This document shows positions 16,628-25,683 of a stretch of DNA of 64,000 nt, piece after piece. Under the pieces are notes generated by a model. The model was given only the letters and a program-made list of their open reading frames with translations. It was not told the origin of the DNA and made no database searches. Position 1 is the first letter of the stretch, and each line of letters opens with the position of its first letter. Source of the DNA: an uncultured Anaerolineae bacterium (GTDB lineage Bacteria; Chloroflexota; Anaerolineae; J036; Brachytrichaceae); assembly GCA_937959265.1 (NCBI GenBank), contig CALGMA010000008.1:62001-126000 (forward strand), in the 5' to 3' direction. The translations under genes were made by a program, and so were the position numbers.

Positions 16628-17875
16628 TTACCGGCGCCGTAACAGCGCGAACACCCCCAGCGCGATGGCGCTGGCTTGCGCGACGAGATAGGCTAGGATG
16701 ATCCATTCCATCGGTAACATATGCGCTCCCGAAGCATCGAATTGTTGCACAGCGTCTTCCGGCATGGGGGTGAGGACGATGGTCATCGGCACGCTGGGGG
16801 CGGCTTCGGGTGGCAGGGTAGATGTGGGTGTCGGCTGTATGACCACGATCATCGCCGCCGACGTCGGTTGCGGTGATGCGACAGCCGTGCTGGTTGCTTC
16901 GGGAGCCAGGGTGATGACCACGGCCATTGCGCTGATGGGATCTGTGGCCGCTGGCGCGCCGGACGCGGCAACCGGCGATGGCGCAGGCTGTGCCGCTCTG
17001 ATTGGCTCCGGCGATGCGATCACATCTCCAGGCGACACGGGACGAACGACGTCGCGCGCGTTCGGGTCATATTCGATGCTGTCGCTGGCGAGGGTCGTGC
17101 GGCCGACGCCGTCGCGCATCTCGACGTAGATGGTCTGTTTGCCGGGCTGTCGCGCGAGCGTGAAGGGGATTAGCCGCTCCCAGGGCTGCCACTTGGCGCC
17201 GGCGAAGTCCGGCCGATCGCTCAGCCGCACCTCGATCACGCGTCCGATGGCGTTGGCGCTGCCTTCGGGCACGGCTTCCTCTTGCGTCAACATCACGGCG
17301 ACCTGCCGTTCGTTCGTCACCGACGCATCGTCGTTGATAAAGACGGGCAGCAAGTTCGGTTGCGCGCCGAAGGTGAGCGTCCAGTAGGTGCGCAGGTTGT
17401 CTTTGGCGATGCCGATGCCCACCTCGCGCAGCCCGGGATTGAGCACGATGCGCCGCTGACCCTCGTCGCTCAAGAAGAAGGCCAGCGCTTCCTCGAATGC
17501 GCCCTGCCCGGCGTAAAGGCTTTCTGCCCAGATGCGCTGTTGCGGCCAGGCTGCGTAGCCCGTCGCTTCGATGCGTTGGCGCGGCGAAGAGCCGTCGGAT
17601 CCCGTCTCGTCTATGAATCCTTTGCTGGCCATGTCGTCGCTGTGGCGCTGAGCGGCTTTGTCCAGGAGCGGATTCCAGGCGAGCGGCGGCAGGCCGTTGT
17701 TGCGCCGTGCCGCGTTCAGCTTTGTGAGCGCGTCCAGCTTCTCCGGCGATTGGCCGATGACGAGCGACGGGGGGCCGGCGCACAGGCACGTCAGGAGCGC
17801 TGCGCACAGCGCGCGCAGCGCCACACGCATGGCTCCGTTCAAGGCGCTTCTGACGTTGATCGCGTGAGGAATCAC
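16628..17875 (-). CDS. CAP/SCP-domain extracellular protein with C-terminal membrane anchor
   Basis: The 415-residue protein has a signal sequence (RALCAALLTCLCAG) and a CAP (SCP/PR1-like) domain at about residues 45-185, with KLNAARRNNGLPPLAWNP, KAAQRHSDDMASKGFI and GLREVGIGIAKDN. A presumed Ig-like region, an Ala/Pro/Thr-rich linker and a C-terminal membrane helix (WIILAYLVAQASAIALGVFA) with a basic tail complete it. Bacterial CAP proteins are mostly of unknown function at the cell surface. The GTG start overlaps the stop of the upstream glycosyltransferase by four bases (GTGA), which supports coupling. A start at the ATG at 17830 would still leave a signal peptide. Confidence 0.82.
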   Translation of the reverse strand: MIPHAINVRSALNGAMRVALRALCAALLTCLCAGPPSLVIGQSPEKLDALTKLNAARRNNGLPPLAWNPLLDKAAQRHSDDMASKGFIDETGSDGSSPRQRIEATGYAAWPQQRIWAESLYAGQGAFEEALAFFLSDEGQRRIVLNPGLREVGIGIAKDNLRTYWTLTFGAQPNLLPVFINDDASVTNERQVAVMLTQEEAVPEGSANAIGRVIEVRLSDRPDFAGAKWQPWERLIPFTLARQPGKQTIYVEMRDGVGRTTLASDSIEYDPNARDVVRPVSPGDVIASPEPIRAAQPAPSPVAASGAPAATDPISAMAVVITLAPEATSTAVASPQPTSAAMIVVIQPTPTSTLPPEAAPSVPMTIVLTPMPEDAVQQFDASGAHMLPMEWIILAYLVAQASAIALGVFALLRRR

Positions 17876-19863
17876 GGCGTCGTCACCTCCACCTCGCCGA
17901 GCAGCACCGCCTCGCCCAGCGCGTGGTCGCCGCGATAGGCGGTCAGGCGCCGGCCGGTCGCAGGATCATATACGCCGACCAGGACGCGATACACGCCAGG
18001 CAATAGATCGGCCGGCGCGACCATGGCGCGCGCGTCGCGCAGCGGTTCGCCAGGCTGCCAGCGCGTCATCGGCAGCAGCGCGTTCAGCGGCTGCCGATCG
18101 CTCTGAAAGACCGGCCGATCATCTGCGCCGGCCACGTGCACGAACACCTTGTAGTCGGTGTGCATCGGTTGCTGCGTTACCCACTCCAGGATGACGTAGA
18201 ACCAATCGCCGGCCTGCGCGCGTGCACGTTGCCAGGATCGCCTCAGCGTGATGCGCTCGCCCCCTGGCTCACCGAAGACGACGCCGACGTCGCGAAAGTC
18301 TGGGCGCGCGACTGGCTGTCTCGTAACGCGGTAAAGCGGCAGACGAATCTGAGCGAAGTTGTACTCGCCGATCTCGTAGCCGTTCGGCCATAGTGTGGAT
18401 TCGACGAACCGCTGCGGGTCCACCACGTCGTCTTGCCACAACATCAATCGCGCACGCTGCGGTTGTCGGGTGTTCAGCGCCTCGAGCACTGCCTCGTCGC
18501 TTGACAGCACGCCGTGCAGCCCTTCCGGCAGGGCAATGAGGCTGCCGGCCTGCTCTCTCGGCCAGTAGTATGTCACGGCGAAGTTATCGCGCGACATTAT
18601 CACGAGGTCGCCTGGCTCAAGCGCTTCCACCACATGTTGAACGGCGCCGCGGGTGTCTTCGCGCTGAAGCGCTGGATCGCTCAGGTAGGCGCGAAGCGCG
18701 GGCAGCCACGTCGCGCCAATGAGCAGCAGCGCCGTGACGCCCGAAGCAATGGGCGCGATGCGACGGACTACGGGCGACGAGTGGCCGGTACCCAATGCGC
18801 CGGACGCGCCGAACAACGCGCATGCCATCGGCGCGACGTAGATCAGGTAGCGCGGGTGAAACACCGAGCGGTAGGGATAAACGACGCGCACGGCGACCGT
18901 CGCGGCCAGCAACGACCCGACGATCAAGGCGAGCAACACCGCCAGCTCGCGCCAGCGATGCTGAGACGCCATGCCGGCGATGCCCAGTGCGCCGGCGCCG
19001 GCCAGCAGCCATGCCCAGCCGTTAGGCAACGGCCAGCTCAGCCCACCGCCGGCAAAGCTGCGCATCCACTCCAACAGCCGGCCGCTGATCGTGTTGAGGG
19101 GGAAGGAGAAGCCGTCGTCGTAGGCGAAGCCCACCGAAGCGATCAACAGCCAGGGGACGAGCGAGGCAATGACGCCGGTCGCAGCAATGAGAAATTGAAG
19201 ATTGAACGTTGAAAACAGGGCGGGTTTATCGCGCTGCGACGCGATCAAGACGGCGAGGAAATGAGCCGGCAGCAGAAAGATGGCGTAGTAGTGACTGTAG
19301 ATTGCAAGCGCCAAAAGCGCCGCCGACGCGATGAGATAGCGCCGATTCGGTGCTTCGCGCGTTTTGCGGCTTGCGTCCTGCGTGGCGCGCCGCAGCCAGC
19401 GCCATAGCCAATAGCTCGACGCGGTGCACAGCGCCGCGATGAGCGCATACATGCGCGTCTCCTGTGCATACCACACGGCGAACGGGCACACGGCATAGAG
19501 CGCCCCAGCGATGAGCGGCGCCAACGAGCGAAGCATGGCGGACGAACGCATCGGCGGTGGGGCGCCTTCGAGGCCGCGCAGCAGTGCATGCGTGAAAGTC
19601 ATGCCCAGTGCGACAGCAGCTGTATCGGCTGCGGCGGAGATGAAGCGCAGGGCGAACTCTGATTGGCCGGCCAACCCGATCCAGGCGTGCAGCAGCGCGT
19701 AGTAGAGGGGCGGGCTGCGGTCGCCCGCCGTGGTCAGCGCCATTTCGACCAGCGGCATGCGCGCCAGGTGCCATGACCACCCTTCGTCAAACCATAGGCT
19801 TTGCTTGCCGAGGCCGTAGACTCGCAAGAGCCAGGCGCCAAGCAGTAAGCCCGCTGCAAGCAC
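17872..19863 (-). CDS. GT39/ArnT-type membrane glycosyltransferase
   Basis: The protein of about 663 residues has the first-loop signature GKQSLWFDEGWSWHLARMP with its catalytic Asp, then PPLYYALLHAWIG, about ten membrane helices, and a C-terminal soluble domain. This is the layout of enzymes that move sugars from polyprenyl phosphates to proteins or lipids on the outer face. No ATG lies between the end of radC and the first helix. I use the GTG at 19863 (VLAAGLLLGAWLLRVYGLG); a CTG at 19890 is possible. Three heptamer repeats lie inside the gene at 19192-19212 and encode FNLQF. The radC stop is 38 bases upstream of this start. Confidence 0.8.
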   Translation of the reverse strand: MLAAGLLLGAWLLRVYGLGKQSLWFDEGWSWHLARMPLVEMALTTAGDRSPPLYYALLHAWIGLAGQSEFALRFISAAADTAAVALGMTFTHALLRGLEGAPPPMRSSAMLRSLAPLIAGALYAVCPFAVWYAQETRMYALIAALCTASSYWLWRWLRRATQDASRKTREAPNRRYLIASAALLALAIYSHYYAIFLLPAHFLAVLIASQRDKPALFSTFNLQFLIAATGVIASLVPWLLIASVGFAYDDGFSFPLNTISGRLLEWMRSFAGGGLSWPLPNGWAWLLAGAGALGIAGMASQHRWRELAVLLALIVGSLLAATVAVRVVYPYRSVFHPRYLIYVAPMACALFGASGALGTGHSSPVVRRIAPIASGVTALLLIGATWLPALRAYLSDPALQREDTRGAVQHVVEALEPGDLVIMSRDNFAVTYYWPREQAGSLIALPEGLHGVLSSDEAVLEALNTRQPQRARLMLWQDDVVDPQRFVESTLWPNGYEIGEYNFAQIRLPLYRVTRQPVARPDFRDVGVVFGEPGGERITLRRSWQRARAQAGDWFYVILEWVTQQPMHTDYKVFVHVAGADDRPVFQSDRQPLNALLPMTRWQPGEPLRDARAMVAPADLLPGVYRVLVGVYDPATGRRLTAYRGDHALGEAVLLGEVEVTTP
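19192..19212. repeat. Heptameric short tandem repeat inside the GT39 gene
   Basis: Three 7-base units ending in TTGA (AAATTGA, AGATTGA, ACGTTGA) lie in the coding region of a loop between membrane helices. The encoded peptide on the minus strand is in frame. Similar arrays occur at 37379, 42004 and 48485. Confidence 0.6.
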
Positions 19864-19900
19864 ATACCCAGTCCTGACTCTCGAAACCAGTTTCGTTGGA

Positions 19901-20650
19901 CTATTCAAAGCCGAGGCCCTGTTCTTTGAGACTTGTGTAGCGGTTGTGCGCGATGATGATGTGATCGAGCACCTCAATGTTCAGCAGCTTGCCGGCTTGC
20001 ACGAGCGCCCGTGTGACGGCAACATCCTCAGCAGACGGCGATGGGTCGCCCGAAGGATGATTATGGGCAAAGATGATAGAGGCGCAATTGCTGCGGATGG
20101 CCTCACGGAATACCTCGCCCACGCGCACGCTGGCACCGTTCAAGCTGCCGCGGTAGATCATTGGTATACCCAACACGCGGTTGCGTGTGTCGAGCAGCAC
20201 GATGCGCACTTCCTCCTGCTCTAGCAGGCTCATGCTCAGCATGAGCAATTGTGCCGCGTCGGCGGGCGTCTTCACCTGCGGGCGCGTATCCGGCGTGCTG
20301 AGCGCCAGGCGCCGGCCTAGTTCCAGCGCCGCTTTGATCTCGATCGCCTTGACCGGACCGATGCCATGCACCTGTTGCAGTTCGTCCAGGCTGGCGCGCG
20401 CTACGCCGTTCAGACCGCCGAATTTCATCAGCACATCCTCTGCCAGTCGGAGCGCGCTCACCCCCTCTGCGCCGCTGCGCAGGATGATGGCCAGCAGTTC
20501 GCGCTGTGACATACCCGTCGCGCCAATTTCCCGGAAGCGCTCGCGCGGGCGTTCGCCTTCGGGGATGTCACAAATGCGCGTGCGATATTCCGGCTGGCTG
20601 CCGGTGGCTTTGGCGTTGCTTGGCGATGGCCGAGTCGGGACGTCGCTCAC
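19901..20650 (-). CDS. radC: RadC family JAB/MPN-domain protein
   Basis: The 249-residue protein has an N-terminal helix-hairpin-helix part ([32 protein letters not shown]) and a C-terminal JAMM-like domain with the motif [16 protein letters not shown], which carries the His-x-His and Asp zinc ligands. RadC proteins are widespread, and a DNA-repair role has been questioned; the domain suggests metal-dependent hydrolysis. I chose the GTG at 20650 because a TATACT box at 20660-20665 sits 9 bases before it and the longer frame runs antisense through the next gene. The GT39 gene follows after a short gap. Confidence 0.9.
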   Translation of the reverse strand: MSDVPTRPSPSNAKATGSQPEYRTRICDIPEGERPRERFREIGATGMSQRELLAIILRSGAEGVSALRLAEDVLMKFGGLNGVARASLDELQQVHGIGPVKAIEIKAALELGRRLALSTPDTRPQVKTPADAAQLLMLSMSLLEQEEVRIVLLDTRNRVLGIPMIYRGSLNGASVRVGEVFREAIRSNCASIIFAHNHPSGDPSPSAEDVAVTRALVQAGKLLNIEVLDHIIIAHNRYTSLKEQGLGFE

Positions 20651-20659
20651 GATGCGGGC

Positions 20660-20667
20660 AGTATAAT
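20660..20667. promoter_or_regulatory. Overlapping divergent -10 boxes for radC and the zinc-ribbon gene
   Basis: AGTATAAT reads TATAAT on the plus strand (20662-20667) and TATACT on the minus strand (20665-20660). The minus box is 9 bases from the radC GTG; the plus box is 74 bases from the ATG at 20742. The overlap implies mutually exclusive use. Confidence 0.45.
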
Positions 20668-20741
20668 CGTTGCTTGTCCGAGATCCATCCAAGACTTCCG
20701 GGTTTGGAGACTGTGGAAGTCTGTGGGCAATCATCTCGCCT

Positions 20742-21506
20742 ATGGCCGAAAACATCAGCAGCCTGATCGTTGCTGCCGTCAGCCTGTGCGGCGCCATCGT
20801 TGTCGCCTTGCTTGCCGGCATGACGATCTGGACCTTCCGTGACATCCGCTCGCGCACGCGCGACCCATTCGTGCAGATCCTTGCCACCGTCATGGTCGGT
20901 GTCATCCCCATCGCCGGTATTCTTGTGTATTTCATGCTCCGCCCGCGCGAGACGTTGAGCGAGCAGTATGTGCGCGCATTGGAGGAAGAGTCACTGTTGG
21001 CCAGCATCGAGAATCAGGAGTTCTGTCCCACCTGCGGCCGGCGCGTGGATTCCGACATGCAGTTCTGCCCATCTTGCCATACTAAGCTGCGTAACGCATG
21101 TCCGAACTGTGGGCGCGCTGCGCATCTCTCGTGGGACTTGTGCCCATACTGTGGCAGCGGTCTGACGCCCGAGATGCCCGCTACGACAGTAGCCCGGCCG
21201 CAGCCGAAGCGCGTGAGTGCCACGACAGCACCGCAAGTGCCTGCACCGGCGACTGCAGGGGTTGCGCAGCCACAGGCGGCCAAGCCCAGCCTCCTGGATC
21301 GGATGAGCGAAGCGGTCGGTGGGATGGTGGACAAAGTGACCTCGTTCGCAGCGCCGTCCGCGCCGAATGGTCAGCCTGGCAACGATGCCGAGGAGATGCC
21401 AGCGCCCCCGCCTGTCGCAAATGTGAATGCCAGCGCCAGCAACGGCGTGCCGCCTCATCCCAAGCCGGCGAAGAAACCTGCCGTTAGCCGGGAGGAATTG
21501 GAGTAG
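20742..21506 (+). CDS. Membrane protein with double zinc-ribbon domain
   Basis: The 254-residue protein has two N-terminal membrane helices ([18 protein letters not shown] and [18 protein letters not shown]). A zinc-binding region follows with four CxxC pairs, including [19 protein letters not shown], then [20 protein letters not shown] (about residues 95-145). The tail is long, Ala/Pro-rich and disordered. Proteins of this layout are common in Chloroflexi and unassigned; the ribbons probably mediate protein contacts in the cytoplasm. The gene is divergent from radC and ends 20 bases before the polX gene, with which it is probably co-transcribed. Confidence 0.8.
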   Translation: MAENISSLIVAAVSLCGAIVVALLAGMTIWTFRDIRSRTRDPFVQILATVMVGVIPIAGILVYFMLRPRETLSEQYVRALEEESLLASIENQEFCPTCGRRVDSDMQFCPSCHTKLRNACPNCGRAAHLSWDLCPYCGSGLTPEMPATTVARPQPKRVSATTAPQVPAPATAGVAQPQAAKPSLLDRMSEAVGGMVDKVTSFAAPSAPNGQPGNDAEEMPAPPPVANVNASASNGVPPHPKPAKKPAVSREELE

Positions 21507-21526
21507 CCGGCGTCATCGCTTGCCCC

Positions 21527-23299
21527 ATGCCGCTCTCCAACCAGCAAATCGCCGCCATCTTCAACGACATCGCCGACCGTCTCGATATTCAGGGCGAGAT
21601 CGTCTTCAAAGTGCGCGCCTATCGCACGGTTGCCGAGAATATCCTCAATGTCCCGCGCTCGGTGGCCGAGCTGTGGCAGGAGGACGCGCTCGATCAAATC
21701 CCCGGCGTTGGCAAAGAGATCGCCGCCAAGATTGACGAGCTGATGCGCACCGGCCGGCTGGCCTTCTACGAGCGCCTGCGCGACGAAGTGCCCGACGGCG
21801 TGGCGGCCATGTTGCGCGTGCCGAACGTCGGACCGAAGCGCGTCAAGGAATTCTGGGAGAGGCTCGGCATCACCAGCGTGGACGACCTGGAGGCTGCCGC
21901 CCGGGCCGGCAAGCTGCGCGACTTGCCGCGCATGGGCGAGAAGGCCGAGCAGAAAATCCTGGCTGGCATCGAGTCTATGAAGCGCCGCACCACCGGCCGC
22001 ATGCGCCTGGGCGATGTGCTGCCCATCGCTGAGCGCATCGTCGCGGCGCTGCGTGAAGCGCCGGGTGTACAAAAGGCTGAATATGCTGGCTCGCTGCGCC
22101 GCGGCAAAGAGACGATTGGTGACTTGGATATCCTTGTCGCCGCTGCTGATCCCGCGCCGGCCATGCGGGTCTTCCTGACACAGCCTGGCATCGCCGAGGT
22201 ACTCGCTGCAGGCGAGACCAAGAGCAGCGTTCGGCTGGAGAATGGCCTGCAGGTGGATGTGCGCGTTGTGGAGCCGCGCGTGTGGGGCACAGCGTTGCAA
22301 TATTTCACCGGCAGCCAATTGCATAACATCAAGGTGCGTGAGCTGGCGCAGAAGAAAGGCTTGACGCTCAACGAATACGCCGTCTCGAAGTTAGGCGGCA
22401 AAGACAGCGCAGAAAGCGGTGAAACGTTCGAAGACGAGCCGGCGCTATACGCCCGCTTGGGTATGGCTTACATCCCGCCGGAGCTGCGCGAAGACCGCGG
22501 TGAGGTGGAGAAGGCGCTGGAGTTGGGCCCGGGGCGCGTCGTGATGCCCGACCTGATTGACCTGCACGACCTGAAGGGCGACCTGCAGATGCACACCACC
22601 TGGAGCGATGGTGCCAGCGATGTGATGAGCATGGCGCGCGCTGCGATCGCGCTGGGCTACGAATACATCCTGATCACTGACCACACTGCCGGTCTTGGCG
22701 TGGTGAACGGGCTGACGCCCGAGCGCATCACGCAGCAGCGCAAGGAGATTGATCGGGTCAACGCGCAGCTCAAAAAGGAAGGCCTCAAGTTCCGCGTGCT
22801 GCAGGGCGCCGAGGTGGAAGTGAAGAGCGACGGCTCGCTCGACCTGCCGGACGAGGTGCTGGCCCGGTTGGATCTGGTGCAGGCATCCGTGCATACGGCG
22901 CTGACGCAGCCGCGCGAGAAGATCACCGCGCGCGCCATTAAGGCGCTGCAGAACCCGCATGTGAACGTCCTTGGCCATCCCTCCGGTCGGCTGCTTAACG
23001 AGCGCGAAGGCGCGGACTACGAGTGGGAAGCGTTGTTCCGCGCGGCGCTCGAATACAACGTCGCCCTGGAGATCAACGCCGATCCCAGCCGACTCGACCT
23101 GAACGACGTGCTGGCGCAGCGCGCTGTCGAACTGGGCTGCAAACTTAGCATCAGCACCGATGCGCATTCGCCCGATGGTTTGGGGAATATGATCCTGGGC
23201 GTCACGGTGGCGCGCCGCGCATGGGTGACTCCTGGTTCGGTAATCAACACCTGGCCGTTGACCAAACTGCTCAGGTGGGCGGATAAGTCGCACGTGTGA
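21527..23299 (+). CDS. polX: DNA polymerase/3'-5' exonuclease PolX (Pol X core plus PHP domain)
   Basis: The 590-residue protein has an N-terminal helical domain with two HhH motifs (LDQIPGVGKEIAAKIDEL and LRVPNVGPKRVKEFWERLG). The nucleotidyltransferase palm has EYAGSLRRGKETIGDLDIL (DxD) and LQVDVRVV for the third acid. A C-terminal PHP domain starts near residue 345 with DLQMHTTWSDGASD, LITDHTAG, VLGHPSGRLL and STDAHSPDGLGN. Bacterial PolX fills short gaps in base-excision repair and has a Mn-dependent 3'-5' exonuclease in the PHP domain. All catalytic residues I can locate are present, and the length is typical. Confidence 0.94.
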   Translation: MPLSNQQIAAIFNDIADRLDIQGEIVFKVRAYRTVAENILNVPRSVAELWQEDALDQIPGVGKEIAAKIDELMRTGRLAFYERLRDEVPDGVAAMLRVPNVGPKRVKEFWERLGITSVDDLEAAARAGKLRDLPRMGEKAEQKILAGIESMKRRTTGRMRLGDVLPIAERIVAALREAPGVQKAEYAGSLRRGKETIGDLDILVAAADPAPAMRVFLTQPGIAEVLAAGETKSSVRLENGLQVDVRVVEPRVWGTALQYFTGSQLHNIKVRELAQKKGLTLNEYAVSKLGGKDSAESGETFEDEPALYARLGMAYIPPELREDRGEVEKALELGPGRVVMPDLIDLHDLKGDLQMHTTWSDGASDVMSMARAAIALGYEYILITDHTAGLGVVNGLTPERITQQRKEIDRVNAQLKKEGLKFRVLQGAEVEVKSDGSLDLPDEVLARLDLVQASVHTALTQPREKITARAIKALQNPHVNVLGHPSGRLLNEREGADYEWEALFRAALEYNVALEINADPSRLDLNDVLAQRAVELGCKLSISTDAHSPDGLGNMILGVTVARRAWVTPGSVINTWPLTKLLRWADKSHV

Positions 23300-23308
23300 C
23301 CTAAGTCA

Positions 23309-23336
23309 TTGTCGCTGCCAGAAGCTCACCTACTAT
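23309..23336 (+). promoter_or_regulatory. Candidate promoter of nirS
   Basis: TTGTCG at 23309-23314 and TACTAT at 23331-23336 are 16 bases apart, about 50 bases before the ATG. No clear FNR/DNR-type palindrome (TTGAT-N4-ATCAA) was found in the 85-base leader. Confidence 0.35.
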
Positions 23337-23384
23337 CTCCACCACATTCGAAAGCATTTCCACTTTGGTGTGGAGGAGGTACTC

Positions 23385-25544
23385 ATGTTCAACAAGCGCA
23401 CTCCCGTGATCGCCGGGGCGCTCGCTTTACTCTTTATTGCCCTGTTGTTCATCGTCGGTCGTTCGCTGACCGCGCCTGGCGCGCCGCCGGTGACTGTTGT
23501 GCCCCCCACCATGGCGCCTCAAGTGCAGGCGACGCCGCCAGCGAAAGCCGAAACCGTGAGCCAGCAAACTCAGGAAGTTGTCGGCAAGCCGCCGGGCCTA
23601 TACGACGCCGAGTTGGCCATCTCGGCTATGCAGAAGGGCGGCTGCGGCGCATGTCATATCATCCCCGGCGTGCCAAGCGCTGCCGGCACGATCGGTCCCA
23701 ACTTGACCGACGTCGCCACCATGGTACAGGCGCACCTGCAGGAGGGCAAATACACCGGCTCGGCCAGGACCGTGGAGGAGTTCCTACATGAATCCATCGT
23801 TTCTCCCGATGCCTTTCTCGCGCCGGATTGCGGCGGCGTACCCTGCCAGAAAGGGTTGATGCCGGGCAACCTGGCGAATGTGCTCACAGCCGACGAAATC
23901 AGCAGCATTGTGGCCTACCTGATGCGAAGCCCGCAGGAAGCTGCGGCTAAGCCGGAGCCGCCAAGTGCTGTGCAGCCTGTGTCTGTTGCCGCGGGTGAAG
24001 CGCCCACCCTCACCGATGCTGAGTTTGCCTGGGCAAAGCAGACGTATTTCGAGCGTTGTGCCGGCTGCCACGGCACATTGCGCAAAGGCGCCACCGGCCC
24101 CGCGCTCACCTCTGATAAGACGTTGCCCAAAGGCACGCTCGCGCTGTCTACCATCATCTTTAACGGCACGAACCGCGGTATGCCAGACTGGGGTAAGCAG
24201 GGATTCCTGTCCCAGGCGCAGACCGAGGTGATGGCCAAGTTCCTGCAAAACGAGCCGCCCGCGCCTCCGGAGATGTCGCTCGCGCAGATGAAAGCCACCT
24301 GGAAGCAATTCGTCCCACCGGCCGACCGTCCGACGGCGGTGCAAACCGACCGCGACTGGCGCAACTATTTCGTTGTCACGCTGCGCGACGCTGGTAAAGT
24401 AGCGGTGATTGATGGCGACACGTATGAAGTTGTCGAGACGGTGGATACCGGCTATGCCGTGCACATCACCCGCATGTCAGCCACCGGCCGCTACGCCTAC
24501 GTCATCGGGCGCGATGGTAAGTTGGCGATGGTGGACTTGTGGCCGGAGAAGCCGCAAAAAGTGGCCGAGGTGCAGGTGTGCTACGACGCGCGCTCGGTCG
24601 AAGTCAGCAAATACAAGGGCGAGCTAGGTGACTTCACCAACAAATATGCCATCGTCGGTTGCTACTGGCCGCCGCACTTCGTCATCCTCGATGGCCAGAC
24701 GCTCGAGCCGTTCAAAGTCGTCAGCACGCGCGGCTATACCGTGGACGCTAACGAGTTCCATCCCGAACCGCGCGTGGCCAGCATCGTTGCCTCGCACTTC
24801 AAGCCGGAATGGATCGTCAACGTGAAGGAGATCGGCCAGATCTGGTTGGTGAACTATGCCGATCCGCGCAACCCGACGATCAAGATGATCGAGGCGGCGC
24901 CTTTCTTGCACGACGGCGGGTGGGATGTGAGCAAGCGTTACTTCCTGGTAGCGGCCAACCAGTCCAACAAAGTGGCTGTGGTGGACGCGAAAGAGAGCAA
25001 ACTCGTCGCGATGGTGGACACGCCGGCCGTGCCGCACCCGGGACGCGGTGCGAACTGGGTGGATCCGCAATACGGACCGGTGTGGAGCACCTCGCATCTG
25101 GGCGACGCAGCCATCACGTCCATCGGCACCGATCCCGAAGGCCATCCTGACGCCGCGTGGAAAGCTGTGCGCGTGACGAAGTTGCCAGGCGCCGGCAGCT
25201 TGTTCATCAAGACGCATCCCAAGAGCCAGTGGATCTGGGTGGACATGACGCTCAACCCCGACCCGGTGCTGGCACGCACGATCTGCGTCATTGCCAAAGC
25301 GCAGCCCGACCGCACGTACAAGTGCTGGGAGGTCGCCAGCTACGGACGCGCCGTTCACTTGGAGTACAACCAGCAAGGTGATCAGGTGTGGGTGAGCATG
25401 TGGGGCGATGCCAGTAAGCCCGGTCAAACCGGCGAGATCGTGATCTACGACGACGCGACGCTGCAGGAGAAAGCGCGCATCCCGAATCTGATCACGCCGA
25501 CGGGCAAGTTCAACGTAAACAATACGGTGGAGGACATCTACTGA
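23385..25544 (+). CDS. nirS: Cytochrome cd1 nitrite reductase (NirS) with extra N-terminal cytochrome c domain
   Basis: The 719-residue protein has an N-terminal membrane anchor or signal (residues 10-27) and a first cytochrome c domain with C87-G-A-C90-H91. A second, NirS-type cytochrome c domain has C225-A-G-C228-H229 followed by GTLRKGATGPALTSD, and then comes an eight-bladed d1 propeller from about residue 340. The heme d1 ligand His is H360 in GYAVHITRMSATGRYAYV. The two active-site histidines are H509 in FLHDGGWD and H551 in PHPGRGANW. The C-terminus PTGKFNVNNTVEDIY is also typical. NirS reduces nitrite to NO in denitrification, outside the membrane. The extra c-domain is unusual and could deliver electrons. 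GGAGGAGGT lies 4 bases before the ATG. No heme d1 synthesis (nirECFDLGHJN) or nor genes are in the window. Confidence 0.93.
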   Translation: MFNKRTPVIAGALALLFIALLFIVGRSLTAPGAPPVTVVPPTMAPQVQATPPAKAETVSQQTQEVVGKPPGLYDAELAISAMQKGGCGACHIIPGVPSAAGTIGPNLTDVATMVQAHLQEGKYTGSARTVEEFLHESIVSPDAFLAPDCGGVPCQKGLMPGNLANVLTADEISSIVAYLMRSPQEAAAKPEPPSAVQPVSVAAGEAPTLTDAEFAWAKQTYFERCAGCHGTLRKGATGPALTSDKTLPKGTLALSTIIFNGTNRGMPDWGKQGFLSQAQTEVMAKFLQNEPPAPPEMSLAQMKATWKQFVPPADRPTAVQTDRDWRNYFVVTLRDAGKVAVIDGDTYEVVETVDTGYAVHITRMSATGRYAYVIGRDGKLAMVDLWPEKPQKVAEVQVCYDARSVEVSKYKGELGDFTNKYAIVGCYWPPHFVILDGQTLEPFKVVSTRGYTVDANEFHPEPRVASIVASHFKPEWIVNVKEIGQIWLVNYADPRNPTIKMIEAAPFLHDGGWDVSKRYFLVAANQSNKVAVVDAKESKLVAMVDTPAVPHPGRGANWVDPQYGPVWSTSHLGDAAITSIGTDPEGHPDAAWKAVRVTKLPGAGSLFIKTHPKSQWIWVDMTLNPDPVLARTICVIAKAQPDRTYKCWEVASYGRAVHLEYNQQGDQVWVSMWGDASKPGQTGEIVIYDDATLQEKARIPNLITPTGKFNVNNTVEDIY

Positions 25545-25572
25545 CGCAGACCGGCTAGAACCAGAGGCAGCA

Positions 25573-25608
25573 GAGCCCGGGTCCTTTGGGGAGCCCGGGC
25601 TCCTTTTT
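25573..25608 (+). terminator. Rho-independent terminator of nirS
   Basis: A perfect 9-bp stem, GAGCCCGGG (25573-25581) with CCCGGGCTC (25594-25602), closes a 12-base loop and is followed by CTTTTT. It lies 29 bases after the stop, so nirS is the last gene of its transcript. Confidence 0.9.
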
Positions 25609-25669
25609 GAGTAGACCGAGTATCGGTTCTGCGCCTGACAGGCGTGCATAAAGCGCGGCGCGGCGCGTT

Positions 25670-25675
25670 TATCAT
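25670..25675 (+). promoter_or_regulatory. -10-like box for leaderless DUF1361 mRNA
   Basis: TATCAT ends 8 bases before the ATG at 25684, and no Shine-Dalgarno is present. It follows the nirS terminator, so a fresh promoter is needed here. Confidence 0.3.
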
Positions 25676-25683
25676 CGCAGTTC

